A stretch of DNA of 64,000 bases, taken from positions 1,550,001-1,614,000 of the forward strand of contig JAHNUO010000004.1 of NCBI GenBank assembly GCA_019787685.1. The letters run 5' to 3'. The notes under the pieces were generated by a model. That model did no database searches and had not been told where the DNA came from. It saw nothing but the letters and a program-made list of their open reading frames with translations. Positions 45,851-57,035 of the stretch are shown here, piece by piece (position 1 is the stretch's first letter; the number at the start of each line of letters is the position of its first letter). This stretch comes from Chiua virens. Taxonomy: Eukaryota > Basidiomycota > Agaricomycetes > Boletales > Boletaceae. The position numbers and the translations under genes are program-made.

Positions 45851-48015
45851 ATGCTGATGCCTCAGGCTTGGTCCACGATCCTCGCCGTTGCCTTCGGTTG
45901 TATTGTCGTGCTCAATGTTGGTCGTCGATATCTTGGGAAGGGTAAATCTCATCCCTTACCCCCTGGTCCTCCTGGGTTACCACTGATTGGGAATGTTATT
46001 GGGATAAATGCTGCTGCTCCATGGTTAACATACACCGAATGGTCTAAGAAATACGGTAGGCCATAGCATCCTGCAAGTTTGCATCTTTCGCTCATAAAAG
46101 CACTCTTTAGGTGACTTGGTGTACTCCCGATTGCTGGGAAGGGATATTATTATCATCAATTCTGAGGCAGTTGCAAAAGATCTGCTTGAGAAACGTTCCC
46201 GAAATTTTTCGGACCGTTCTTTTCTGGTTATGATCGAATTGTTGGTGCCTCCTTCACCTCTAACACTGCAAATTTCAATGTACGGTTCTAGAGCCGGACT
46301 GGGTTTTAATTCCGTATTCATGCCCTACGGCGATACATGGCGACTTCACAGGCGATTCTTCCATCAAACATTCCGATTCGAGGCTATTCCAAGATTTTTT
46401 CCGTTACTGCATCGCAAGGGATGTCGGTTTCTACAACAGCTGTTGGACTGCCCAGATAAATTGGAAGAACATATATTTGAGTACGTGCATTTTAGATTCA
46501 CTCACTTCGAGAATTGAAATGCCTTGTGTAGGTATACTGCGTCGGCCATTCTAAATAGTATATACAACTATGACCCCAAGTCGAGGAAGGACCATCTCGT
46601 CGATATTGCTGCGCGAGTAATCAAAGTCATTATCCCTGCTTTGCGCTTCGACGTGGCCATCATCATCGGCGCGTTCCCAATCCGTAAGCCGCGCCTTTTT
46701 TAAATCCCGGTCGTCTCATCCTGACCATTGATCCAAGTTTCGAAGCTTCCATCATGGTTTCCTGGAATATCATTCAAGCAGAAACTAGCATTCGCAAGGG
46801 AATCTGTGCGAGAATACCTGGAAAAACCGTTCGAGCATGCATTGAAGCAAGTGGTATGAAACCATCCGTTCGCAAGGTCCCGAACTGATTTTCTGCATAG
46901 GAAAACGGCGGCCCTTCCCCATCAATGATTTATGATGCGCTCCGGAAACTCGATGAGGGAGGTGCCGAGGCTGGAGATACGACTTGGATGAAAGGGCTCA
47001 AGGAAGCAATGGCAACTGGCTTTTTAGGTTGGTCGCTGGGCTCTCCGAGTATAATTGCATCTTTCACTCATGGGTTTCTTTAGCTGCATCGGAGACTGTA
47101 CGCAAACTCTATCCCTGAGGATTACAGACCATTGACACGCGTCATCAACAGTCGAACTCTGTTATCTTGACCTTCTTTCTCATGATGATTGTCTTTCCAG
47201 CCGCTCAGAAGAAGGCTCAAGCACAGATTGATGCTGTGGTTGGCAAAGGCAGGCTCCCGAGATTCGAAGATCGACCTTTGTTACCATACGTCGATGCTCT
47301 CATTCGCGAAGTGTTGAGATATAGACCCATCGCTCCTCTGTGTAAGAACCTTTTACAAACAGGCTCAGGCCTCTATTTGCTGTGACTGATCCCCTGTCCA
47401 TCAGCCGTTCCTCACGCTTCTGTGAATGATGATATTTACGAAGGATACCATATTCCGAAAGGTATTGTTCACTCTTCATTTATTACTGAACACAGATCTA
47501 AAGAATTTCCAGGTGCTATTATTTTACCGAATGTTTGGTCCGTAACTTTCGTTTTCGACTGTTATTCCCACTGAGATGCTGTAGGGCGATGTCTCGAAAC
47601 GAAGCAAAGTACCCCGATGCCAATAATTTTATCCCAGAACGGTTCCTGAATGAGGATGGTTCCCTCAAACCTTCTGATACTGACGGCATTGCTTTTGGGT
47701 TTGGTCGGCGCCAATGTGTGGGTAGACACTTTGCAGACAATTCTGTGTGGTCCATTGTCAGCAAGGTTTTAGCCACGTTCAATATATTGCGACCGGTCGA
47801 TGAGAACGGGCTCGAGGTCGATGTGGAGCAAAAATTCACGAGCGGTATCGCGGTGTAAGTGTTCCTAATGCTCGCTTCATATTGGTTCCGAAACGGGACA
47901 CGGCATTGACCCCGCTTGCAGGCACCCTGTACCTTTTTCGTACAGAATTGAACCAAGGGTGCCAGGGCTGGATCTTGCTCAATTGGAGCAGCTTATTAGC
48001 GCCAGTACTATGTAG
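45851..48015 (+). CDS. Cytochrome P450, copy 2 (intact)
   Basis: Full-length microsomal P450 monooxygenase. Start 45851 (MLMPQAWSTILAVAFGCIVV), hinge LPPGPPGLPLIGN, GDLVYSRLLGRDIIIINSEA, DLLEKRSRNFSD, FMPYGDTWRLHRRFFHQTFR, TASAILNSIYNYDPKSRKDH, PSWFPGISFKQKLAFARESV, ALKQVENGGPSPSMIYDALR, AASETTNSVILTFFLM (I helix), IREVLRYRPIAPL (ExxR), HASVNDDIYEGYHIPKGAII, YPDANNFIPERFLNEDG, FGFGRRQCVGRHFAD (heme loop) and the end PVPFSYRIEPRVPGLDLAQL to a stop at 48013-48015. About nine introns. Such P450s in mushrooms usually oxidise secondary metabolites or xenobiotics; substrate unknown. The MITE just upstream may alter its expression. Confidence 0.9.
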
Positions 48016-48137
48016 TTCCAAGTGTGGGGTGAACATAATACGAAGTTGCAATCAGTTTGCTCGTGCCATGCGAAACAAGCAGACTTTGTTGGAGATCGAG
48101 CATCGAGCATTAGTATAAACACGAGCAAACCAAGTTG

Positions 48138-48201
48138 TCGGACTAACATTGAGCACGACAACGAACCCGAGAGCAACAACGAAAACAGTAGGCCAAGGCA
48201 T
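48138..48201 (-). pseudogene. Third P450 copy, 5' fragment only
   Basis: On the minus strand from 48201 the sequence reads MPWPTVFVVALGFVVVLNV, matching the membrane anchor of the two larger copies (MLMPQAWSTILAVAFGCIVV then LNV). A TATATATA box lies at 48250-48257, about 48 bp upstream. The match ends at the outer breakpoint of the right arm, so the rest of this gene was lost when the arm was joined. More diverged than copies 1 and 2 are from each other. Confidence 0.65.
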
Positions 48202-48259
48202 CGAGATGAATGACAAGGATCAGGGCTACGTGGCCCACTGGCTGGGACGCTATATATAC

Positions 48260-49382
48260 CAACTTCGGGTAGCAGATACTACCAGCCCTCGTTTGGAAGA
48301 CGTTGGAGTAATTTCAAGTTATGCTGTAACGCACCTTTTGGGATCGATTAGATGCTCACAGGTCCATCAGAAATTCAGAGGGTTTGTTCAGTCGAGAAAC
48401 AGAACCTCGTGCCAATACCAGTGGTTGTGCAGCGGTCTTGAAAAAGTTTCGAGCCAAGGTCGAGGAGCATATCCCTAACTCGTCCGCAGGGTAACTTATT
48501 CATATACTTTAGACCCCGGGCGCCTTTAAAGACGATAGATTAGCGGGGCTCACGGAACCTCAGGCTTGCTCCAAGAGCCCGGAGAGTTTTCCACCGTATC
48601 CGGACAAGTACTGATTGGGCAGCTGTTGAGTTTTTACCAGACTTCGACCAAGGTGTCCTTGTTTTGCATTGCAAATGATTGCATTAGTTGCATAAGCATA
48701 AGAAGCGGAGGTTCATTCGGGTCATATAATCGTGCTGAAGATGGGAAGACCCCGAGTCCTGGTGCTAACTTGAAATTGGTGTGCGAGTGCCTGGGAGAGA
48801 CTCTTGCTGTCAGTCCTGTTTGTGCGCCCACTCCGAATATCACAATCGAACTCCACGAAGGATATAGCATGCACAAGGAGAGTAAAGGGCGGGATAGGGA
48901 CCGATTTCGAATCCGCTAAAACTCTCATCAAGCCCGGAAGGTTCCGCTGCTCTGACCGCCTTCCTTCCGAGGTTGCTGAAGGGACTTCCACACCGCTGTA
49001 CGTCGGGAGTGGGCACGGGTGTCGTGGGAGCTAAGGAGAAGAAGCCTAGATGCTAGCAACCAGATGACGGGCGCGGTGCGCGGTGAGCACGGTGGATATT
49101 TGGGTGAAGGTGGGTAGGGAGTAAGGAGGCTGCTCATCTCGGCGACGCCGACTTGAGGTCCCGGTGAGGGCGTAGTTAGATTTAAGTTTCAAGTTGTTTT
49201 CCTCTTCCTTGGGTGGCGGCAAAGGGAGACTTCCGGGCGGCAATATAGTACCAGCACATCTATGATCTGTACAAGGATAATGTTTATTAGGATGAATCTA
49301 GCAACGAAAATTATGGGTAGTGAAAGAGTACAGTTATAGTTGCGTATGTATGAACATCCATGTGCTTCTCGTGTCCGTGGTC
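48260..49382. other. Gene-free region between P450 array and F-box gene
   Basis: 1.1 kb. A 117-codon frame at 48566-48919 (+) is not recognisable and has weak coding character. The 3' flank of the F-box gene occupies the right end. Confidence 0.4.
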
Positions 49383-52300
49383 TCAGGCGATTATGCGACG
49401 GCGCTTTGAGACGCGCACATTTTGGTACTCATCATCGTCATCATCGTCCGTGTAATCTTCCTCCGCAACATCAGAGCCGTAAAGTTGCTTACGCTTGTCG
49501 AGGTCAACTCTGCGCAAGGTACGGAGCTGGATGATGAGCGACTTGTGAAACTCCGTCTTCAGGGAATAATTAATTCAGATTCTCAACACGTGGCAGTGAG
49601 AACGTCCTCACCTTCATTATTCGCCGTTTACTATCCGTGCTTCTATCTTGCCGTCTTCGTTTCTCTTTGTACTACATGACCGTATTCAGAACCCCAATGA
49701 AAATATTCAAGAATGGGGATATTACCTTTCGTTGCTCATCCACAAGGAGCGCAGACAAGTGTTTGATCCACCGTTGCAAATTTGACTCTACTTTTCGCTT
49801 CTTCGCCTGCATGCTCAGCAAAGTCATCATCGCGTTCTCCCCGTCGTCATCTACGATAGCTTCATCATCGGAATCTGGAACGACATATGACACCCTGGCC
49901 GCCGCGGACCGCCTGGGTCTTCTCCGAGATGTTCGGGTAGAATTGCTTGTTTGCGTTGGGGTCGATGGCCCAACTTGGCCCGCTGAACGGCACAGCGTCG
50001 GTGGACTGGCTTCCTTCTTGATATCATTCGACTTGCCACGGGATTTGTGCGCGCGTTTGGATTCCGTTGGAGGAACTTGTTTCGAGAGGTAATCCTCTTC
50101 GCTGAAGAAGAACTCGGCCCCAAACTCGATTTCATGGTAGAGACACCAATTCTGTCCATAGAATTCAATGGACAAATAATCCAATAGGGACAAAAGTACG
50201 TACGGGTGCTCGACCCAGATGTGCAAGCAGCTTGAAGTGTTTGAGGGTAATAGGAACGTGGGTTGACGTGGTTGCATAACCTACTCCGGCTGGCGAAAGA
50301 TAAAGATGGAGAAGCTGACAACAAAATATTCGAGTGCAACTCAGAAGTATCAAAGCTGAGCGCACCGTAGTATTGTTATTGATTACAGCATGAGTCATGA
50401 ATATCGCCATCATAGGACTTCGCGAGTCGTATTGTTCTTTGATCCACCTGCCAACCGCCAAAGAATCTGACGATACGTCAACACTAGATCTGAACAGCGG
50501 TTCAGGGGCACTCACCGGCGGGAAAATCCAATTTTCCGTTCACATCAGCGCCATATATACTGTAGTAGTACGACCGCCTGCGGGATCGGGTGGGAGCCAT
50601 CTCGTCTTGACGGATCATGGCAGACAATGTATCCTGTCCGATAACACCCTACAGATGCGTTGAACAAGGACACCTGTGTATAGTAGACAGTTGCGAACCA
50701 AATCAGGACCATCTCCCATAGCAGACGTTTCCTCCAGTTCCTCGACGACAAATTCATGAGTGTCCTCCTGAGATTCCATATCGACATCATGTGTTTCCGC
50801 CGATTCACCGGCAGGAGAAGTTGAAGCACCAGGAGTCTGATTCGACGACCCACTTGAATTGGCTCGGATCATCTTCATATTATTATAGTCTCGACACAGG
50901 ACCGCTTCATAGGTCGCACATGCTTTTTCATCTTCCACAGGAGGAAGGTCGTCCAGTGACAGCGAATATCGTTTCACAGCAGCATCCGCAAGAATCGTAT
51001 GAAGAGAGTGACATTCCGCAAGCTTACGCAGTGTCTTTCCCTACGAAAAGTGAGTTGACGGATCATATTAAAGAGAGCTCTTACCTTGCTCGCGATCTCC
51101 AAGCATTTGATCGCAACGTTTGTCGCGAGATCCTTAATATCTTTCGTATTCATTCCCATCTCTTCTTTCGCATACTCGAGGAGAAGAGCATGCTTCTCCA
51201 CAAAAGGATTGATCATAATATTTAACAAATCCTCTTTCGTCACCGGCAACAGACCAATTGCCTCCAATTTGCCGCGGAAAGACGCCATAGCTTCAGGCAT
51301 GGCAGAAGGTAAGGGAGAGTGTCCCCACGTGCCATCAGACAGATACACGGTTAATAGCATAACAACTCGGACGACTGAGTCAGTACTGGGGAAGTCGGTG
51401 TAGAGTTGACGCAGGACATTAATGGTGTACGTGGAAGTTATCGAACGCGATTTCACGAAAAGCTAGCGGAAACAGGGTGAGTACGCGCGTCCGGAGCCAG
51501 ACCTCACAACCTCACCTTCATCAACTCGGCAACAACGGGGCTGAAAATGATCAGAAAGTGACTAACGGGGAATCGACTGATGACTTACCCGAGTTTGAAC
51601 AGCAGCTCTCCTGAGCGATCAAGTGACTTGAGGGCTCGATATGCGGACTCGTTGCTCTTGGCCTCCATACATATTTCCGCCGCCACTGTACGACTCAAAA
51701 ACATTCTATCCAGGCCGCGCATGAATATCACGATTGTTCGGTGTGGGCGGAGAGTTACCTTGGGTCTAGTCGTTTCAGCTCGCGAACATTCCGAACGATT
51801 TCGTCAGTTCGATCCCCGCTGTTAAGCGCTTGCTTCTCGAACATTTTACGGAAGACAAAGTCACGATACTGATTTGTCGGCAGTGAGAACGTGACGAATT
51901 GCAAGAGGTTCTCATGTACCTTTGGATCCATGCGGAATCCGTTCGCCTCCGCAAACGGTAGTAGCCTCGGTTCGATAGCAAGTGCAATCGGGAGTTGAGC
52001 CATCAAAGGATCCTTGTCGTCATGGTATGAGCGAACGGAAAATGAGAGAGCGACTAGCATACATACCTTCATGCTGAATGGAATGAACTACACCAAGTCA
52101 CAAACCACACAATTGCACGAGAAAGGGGGCGCACCTTGTACTTGTCCAAAATTTCCCGCACGTCCATCCATCCGGTCGTCTTTAGATCCTGGGGGAGCCT
52201 GCTCTCTTGAGAAACGAATGGAAAATGTAACCGTCGTCTTCGTTCTTTCCGAGAGGTATTTCATCGAACAATGTAGAAGTGACTTTCATGAAATGCGTGA

Positions 52301-52739
52301 ATACGGGAAGAGGTATTGACCTGACCCATGGTGTCTTGATGAAGTGACTTGCAGAACGGAAGTAGTGATGAATGGCGACTTGAATGATATAGCGAGATAC
52401 ATAGGCGCCACTTGATACCAGGATCTAAATGGAGGCGCATACATTCAGCGTGGGTCCGTGGGAGAGGGGGTAAGAGGCGTACGTCAATGACCTGGTCAGT
52501 GAGAACCCTCCCTCTGCCTAGAGCCCAAAACATGGCATCCATGTGACCGTATCGATGGAGAAAGTAGTGAGCGCGGACATAGGGATCTTTTGAGACGCGG
52601 AAGAAGCGTTTGGAGGTAAGGATGAGGGCAGTGGGATCGTTAAGTTCGTAGATGATAAGATGGATGATATCGTCTAAAAAAACGGTGAGGACATGTGTCA
52701 ATAGTGAGAGAGAGAAAACACACCGCATAGACGCTCCAT
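49383..52739 (-). CDS. F-box-like protein, conserved in basidiomycetes, function unknown
   Basis: Start 52739: a tiny first exon (MERLC) joins across an intron (about 52677-52722) to DDIIHLIIYELNDPTALILT and SKRFFRVSKDPYVRAHYFLH, an F-box-like opening that would bind Skp1 in an SCF ubiquitin ligase. The long rest is helical: YGHMDAMFWALGRGRVLTDQ, DPLMAQLPIALAIEPRLLPF, SLPTNQYRDFVFRKMFEKQA, PFVEKHALLLEYAKEEMGMN, then an acidic serine-rich part (about 50650-50850), EIEFGAEFFFSEEDYL, a basic segment SRRRPRRSAAARVSY, and the C-terminus DEYQNVRVSKRRRIIA. A one-base shift is likely near 52187. Substrate-recognition domain is not of LRR, WD40 or Kelch type. The SCF role is inferred from the N-terminus only. 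Confidence 0.7.
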
Positions 52740-53116
52740 AGGTGAAGAAAGGCTAGGGACGAGGGAGACTAGGGAGTGGAATCGGGGAACGATAGCGATG
52801 AGGGGGGCGGGGGGAGGAGAAGAAAAAGGATAAACGTGGCTGAGAGAGCGCACTTTGTTTGGGAGGGTGGTGGTCTGGTGTCAACCTGTTGTGCAGGCCA
52901 CTCGATGCTACGACTATCGGACTTCCAAATTTGAGTACTTCACTCACATCTTGGGCGGACCCCGCAGACTCGCAGCCACGACGACATTTCGGTGGTGGTT
53001 GAGAAAAAAAAGGAAAGTAGTGGAAGGAGGAACGTGAAAGGGTCTGAACCCGCTCCGTGTCTCAGAAAATCACCAGTTACAGGAGATGGCCAACCAGATC
53101 ACCATGCCGGCATTCC

Positions 53117-54289
53117 TCAAAACGCCTCTTATAGTAACCTCTCCAAACTCGCCAGGCTAACTTCCAATCCCGGACCCGCAATCTACTATCATATACATCA
53201 AAATTCACCTGCTCCAAACGGTCCAGTATACTCGCAACCGGAATCTACACATCGTCAGCCCACGAAAACACCATACGACCAACACCTACAGCGGAAGCAA
53301 ACACCGGCATCGCCTCAACGGGCACCATCTCCCCTGTCTCGTGGAACATGCCGCGCGCAGTCAACAGGTTGTCGTTCGCAATCGTGGCAAACTCATACAC
53401 TGCGTCTTCTAGGGCCTTTCCGCTCTGTCCTTTGGTGAACACCTCTTGTTGGTTGACGCCATGCTTGGCCGTAATCTCAGCCGGTATGACCATGATCCCC
53501 TTGGACGCATGAAACGGAAAGGCACGCAGCAATGTAGTAAATGACTGGGCAACACCGAGATGAGACGCGGCATGCGACAGTGTGGCAGACGGCAAGTTCA
53601 GCAACTCGAGCAGAAGGTACAGAAAGGTGGATGCTGTAGACTCGGCGTGCGACGTCACTGATTCCACGGTCAAATGCGACTGAGCGCGCAGCTCTTGTTC
53701 CTGGACGATAATTAATCTCGATAAATTGGACTCAAGTCCGGCACACAAACCAACCCTGGCTTCAATGATCCTCTGAAAGTGGTATGGCGCTGAGGCGACT
53801 CCTTTGCGTTGCGTCATAGAGCCCAAGCGCGATGGGGTGCCGCGGGGGCTTGTTCTACAATGATATTAATAACACAGACACGCCCTGACGCGTGACTTAC
53901 AGCAAAGATATCTTTCACAGCGTCCCTCCAGAACATGAGTCGAGCCTGTCCGAGTGTCGTTTGTGAAACACCTTCCTTTATCATGGATAACTCGATCTAT
54001 GGGAGCAAACCTAAGTCAGCCGATCGAGCGGTATTGATAAACGTACGTAGAAAGCCCTTAGAGCATAAAATGCATTCTGGTATTGACGAGGGTAGAACTG
54101 TGACGTGAGGTATCCCTCATAGTCGTGTTTTCGAACGAGTTCCTTGCAGTACTCGGTTGGGTTCGACGTCTCAGCGTCCGAATAATTCTTGACGCTCGCC
54201 GAAAAACGGCGAACTGCTGTGGGATGGTGTCGCTGCCACGGACGGGGAGATATTTTGGCTACCCCACGACACCTGCTAAACGCGATCAT
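53117..54289 (-). CDS. NDUFAF6-type complex I assembly factor (squalene/phytoene-synthase fold)
   Basis: Mitochondrial protein of the squalene/phytoene-synthase superfamily; the human and fly homologues help assemble the ND1 module of respiratory complex I. Start 54289 (MIAFSRCRGVAKISPRPWQR, then HHPTAVRRFSASVKN, a targeting sequence). Next: PTEYCKELVRKHDYEGYLTS, FYPRQYQNAFYALRAFY, IELSMIKEGVSQTTLGQARL, MFWRDAVKDIFA, RIIEARVGLCAGLESNLSRL, TFLYLLLELLNLPSATLSHA, SHLGVAQSFTTLLRAFPFHA, VIPAEITAKHGVNQQEV, and a C-terminus WRVWRGYYKRRF at 53117. The aspartate-rich catalytic motifs of true prenyl synthases are not evident, fitting a non-enzymatic assembly factor. Divergent from SDHAF1 with 122 bp between starts. 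Confidence 0.87.
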
Positions 54290-54411
54290 AGCGAAGTCAA
54301 TTTGCACAACCCGAACTCGGACCTTTAGCCGGCGGTGTCGAGGGTCCGGTCAGGACCTCGAGCGTCTATTTGGAGGTTATTCTCATCCACTCCGAATGTC
54401 GGACCAGCGCA
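54290..54411. promoter_or_regulatory. Short divergent promoter of two respiratory-complex assembly factors
   Basis: 122 bp between the start codons of NDUFAF6 (-) and SDHAF1 (+). Both transcripts must start within or beyond this gap. No TATA box seen. Co-regulation is an inference from the spacing and matching function. Confidence 0.5.
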
Positions 54412-54764
54412 ATGTCCTCTCGGAAATCTGGGTTGCAGAGGGAAGTCCTTGCCCTGTACAGACGGTGAGTATTTCTGACCTGTTCTGTTGGCGTTGCGGC
54501 TCATATTTTCACCCAGTGCACTCCGGATGATACGAACGAAGCCACCAGAATCCCAACCCAAGTTCTCCCTCTACGTTCGCTACACATTTTCCACCCAGGC
54601 ATCTTCAGTGTCCCCCCGTAACGTCGCATGCGATTGAGCATCTACTCAGACGGGGCAAGCGACAGATTGAGATGTACGAGAACTCCTCTATCAAGGACTG
54701 TCAGATCTCGCAAGCCATGGTGAATTGGGAGCGAGCCCGTGGACGTAAGGCCGAAACCCGTTGA
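54412..54764 (+). CDS. SDHAF1: Succinate dehydrogenase assembly factor 1 (LYR motif), frame broken once
   Basis: Small mitochondrial-matrix LYR protein that helps insert Fe-S clusters into the complex II subunit Sdh2. Start 54412 (MSSRKSGLQREVLALYRRAL) with the L-Y-R tripeptide. One intron (about 54463-54517), then RMIRTKPPESQPKFSLYVRY, VSPRNVA. An extra T at 54629 follows; beyond it AIEHLLRRGKRQIEMYENSS, IKDCQISQAMVNWERARGRK and AETR to the TGA at 54762-54764. The two halves together match the family over its full length of about 90-100 residues, so the gene is probably intact and the base an error. Confidence 0.82.
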
Positions 54765-54849
54765 CACTCTTCACGCGTCATGGCAGCACGGAGTCAAAGT
54801 TGTATTGATATTTAATGTGATCACATGTGAAGAGCAAGCGTGGCCACGA

Positions 54850-55605
54850 TCATACAGCACTCGCTGCTGCCGAAGCCTTGCGTCGTGCGGCTGTTCTTTC
54901 CCTCCGTGTCACTCGACGAACCGGTTTTGGAACCGTCATCAGCTCCTCCTGCGACATAACACCTTCCTCACGTAGTTTCTCATAATGTAGTCGACGCTCA
55001 TTGAGAACAAACTTTAGGACGTGCCATCGACTTGCGACACTGCAAGTGCGTGTAACGGGTGTATTAGTATAGAACGCAAAACAATTCCCAAGACATGACC
55101 TACCATACGATCCATGGTCGGTGCAGAGAGTGCTTCGGGATTTTGGATACCCATCCTCCGTGCCTCCTCTCGTTGTGTCGCGAGCAGGTTGCGTTCGCGC
55201 AAGAGAACATACCAGAGCGTATGCAAATCCCGGAAGCTCTTCCGCCTAAGTTCGGCAGCATGCCAGGGTCGGCCTAACCAACCAAAGAGAATAACATCAG
55301 TCCACGGACACTACGTGAACTCAGTCGTGGAGACAACACGCACCAGATTCCGTGAGCGACTCTCTCGCCTCGAGCGTTTCGTATTTTACTGCACCATCCG
55401 CCTCCTTCTTACGGAAAAAGGCCCAAAGACCATGGTTTGTGTCAACACTAATACCTAGATGGGGTCGCTTTTGAGATGTTGCAGCTGACACCGGACTGGC
55501 GGGTTGTGGGATCGCCTGCGGGGTGGCTTGCATGGAATTCCATCGTACTCCGTGGAATATACGCAGCACGCGCAACGGACGCGCCGGTTGGAGGACACAA
55601 GACAT
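54850..55605 (-). CDS. MRPL4: Mitochondrial large-subunit ribosomal protein uL29m (MRPL47-like)
   Basis: L29-domain protein of the mitochondrial large subunit (yeast Mrpl4, human MRPL47). Start 55605 ([20 protein letters not shown]), a targeting sequence. Then [40 protein letters not shown], and after an intron [40 protein letters not shown]. After a second intron CRKSMAR and, following one extra base near 55017-55018, [19 protein letters not shown]. The basic tail [20 protein letters not shown] ends at 54850. The conserved L29 motif [14 protein letters not shown] fixes the place of the extra base. Confidence 0.88.
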
Positions 55606-56356
55606 GGAAGAGTACAAGTGGTGTAATGTCGGACGATAGTTTTCAGCCGTCAGCACAGCCACTGACAATCTCTGAATCCGACAGTGCACAACTTCAATAA
55701 TTGGAATGTCTGCATGAGTCTGATGGAGAGTCAGACTAATATACGCAAGGACCGACTGGTCGTATGGAATTTATGTATTAAAAGTACCATCAAAGGTTCG
55801 GTCATAGCCCCGTCTTCGTGAAACATGGACACTTTCACAAGTTTCGACCCAATTCATCTCCGTCATTAATTTCTGCACCCACGTTGTCCTCTTTAACGAC
55901 CCAGCATGCACTGACATGAAAGCCAATGGCGAGGAAAGTTCGAACAATCGTGTGTCGGACGTGAAATTTCTCCTCAGACGGCAGGGTAGTTGTGATCTCA
56001 CTACGATAGTTAACTACACAGTGACCGCGGCACAACTGATGCTGCAAGAGCAGCGTCCGAATTGCCCCTGACTTGGGGGAGCGACCAGAAGTTCTTTGTA
56101 GTTCCAACTGAGATCGGTAAGAGGTCAGGGCAGAGACCAGCCTCCGCAAGACAGAAAATGGAACAACATTGCACGCAAAGCCATCACGTAGCAGTGGATC
56201 GAAACATAACGGCCTAGACGATTGGCTTTGTCAGTATCATTGTCGGTATAGAAACACCATGCACCAAGAAGTCATTCAGCTTAAGCAGGCAGGAAAATAG
56301 AAAATCTTGTAGCTAGAGCGTGCGAGATTGTAAGCAGCTGACGCTGTGTACATGAT
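55606..56356. other. Region between the two mitochondrial ribosomal genes
   Basis: 750 bp. A minus-strand frame at 55835-56149 (with RSEITTTLPSEEKFHVRHTI) has protein-like composition but no family I know. No repeat seen. Confidence 0.4.
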
Positions 56357-56925
56357 CTATTTCTTTGGTTTCTTGACTGGAACAGATGTGAGTTCACACC
56401 TCCATAAAGAAAAATGAACAAGTACCTCCGTATTTACTTCTCGATTGCGTACGTCCAACGACCCCACCAAAGTCTAATGCCCCACGGACCACTTTATACC
56501 TGTGAGTGTCTCAGCATTCTACCCTCGTGCCAAGCATTCGGACAGTACCTCACACCGGGCAAATCCTGTGTACGACCACCACGGACCAACACCACGCTGT
56601 GCTCCTGCAAATTATGGCCCTCTCCAGGAATATACGCCATGATCGAGTTCCCGTTGGACAATTTGACACGCGCGACCTTTCGCTTGGCAGAGTTGGGTTT
56701 CTTGGGTTTCATGATAAAAATTTGGGTGCAGACGCCCTTTTTCTGAGCACAAGTGTTAAGGAGAGGTGACTTTGGCGGGTTGACCTTCTGGGGCTTCTTC
56801 CGACGCATGGCTTGGTTGAGCGTCATGGAGAGGAATGACGAGGCACTGAATGCCCGCGATGGGGCGACCACGGAGGAACATGTGTTGGGTATCCGAGAGA
56901 AGCTGCGAAAGAGTGAAAATATCAT
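56357..56925 (-). CDS. MRPS12: Mitochondrial small-subunit ribosomal protein uS12m
   Basis: S12 protein of the mitochondrial decoding centre. Start 56925 ([20 protein letters not shown], targeting sequence). Core: [94 protein letters not shown]. An intron (about 56511-56556) follows, then [20 protein letters not shown] and SKYG, a second intron, and VKKPKK with the TAG at 56357-56359. The PNSA and [11 protein letters not shown] motifs around the decoding site are unchanged. Divergent from NSE2 with 110 bp between starts. Confidence 0.93.
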
Positions 56926-57035
56926 GGCCTTGTCTAACTCATTGTATGATTATCTAATTAAATATGTTGCCGCGTAGAAGCCTACCCTAGAGTCCCCTAG
57001 AGTCGCGTCGCGCCTGTCTTTCCTCATCGACCAAG
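56926..57035. promoter_or_regulatory. Short divergent promoter between uS12m and NSE2
   Basis: 110 bp between start codons on opposite strands. No TATA box seen. Shared regulation is inferred only. Confidence 0.45.

Larger units (their letters stand above)
45731..48134. repeat. Right arm of 2.4 kb P450 inverted duplication
   Basis: Reverse-complement partner of 41267-43682. The inner edge coincides with the end of the MITE (the shared ccgtgtataac); the outer edge is near 48134, after cgagcaaaccaag. Confidence 0.88.

Noticed and set aside
41393..48015. P450 biosynthetic gene cluster
   Set aside because: Only copies of one P450 and transposon remains are present; no backbone enzyme nearby.
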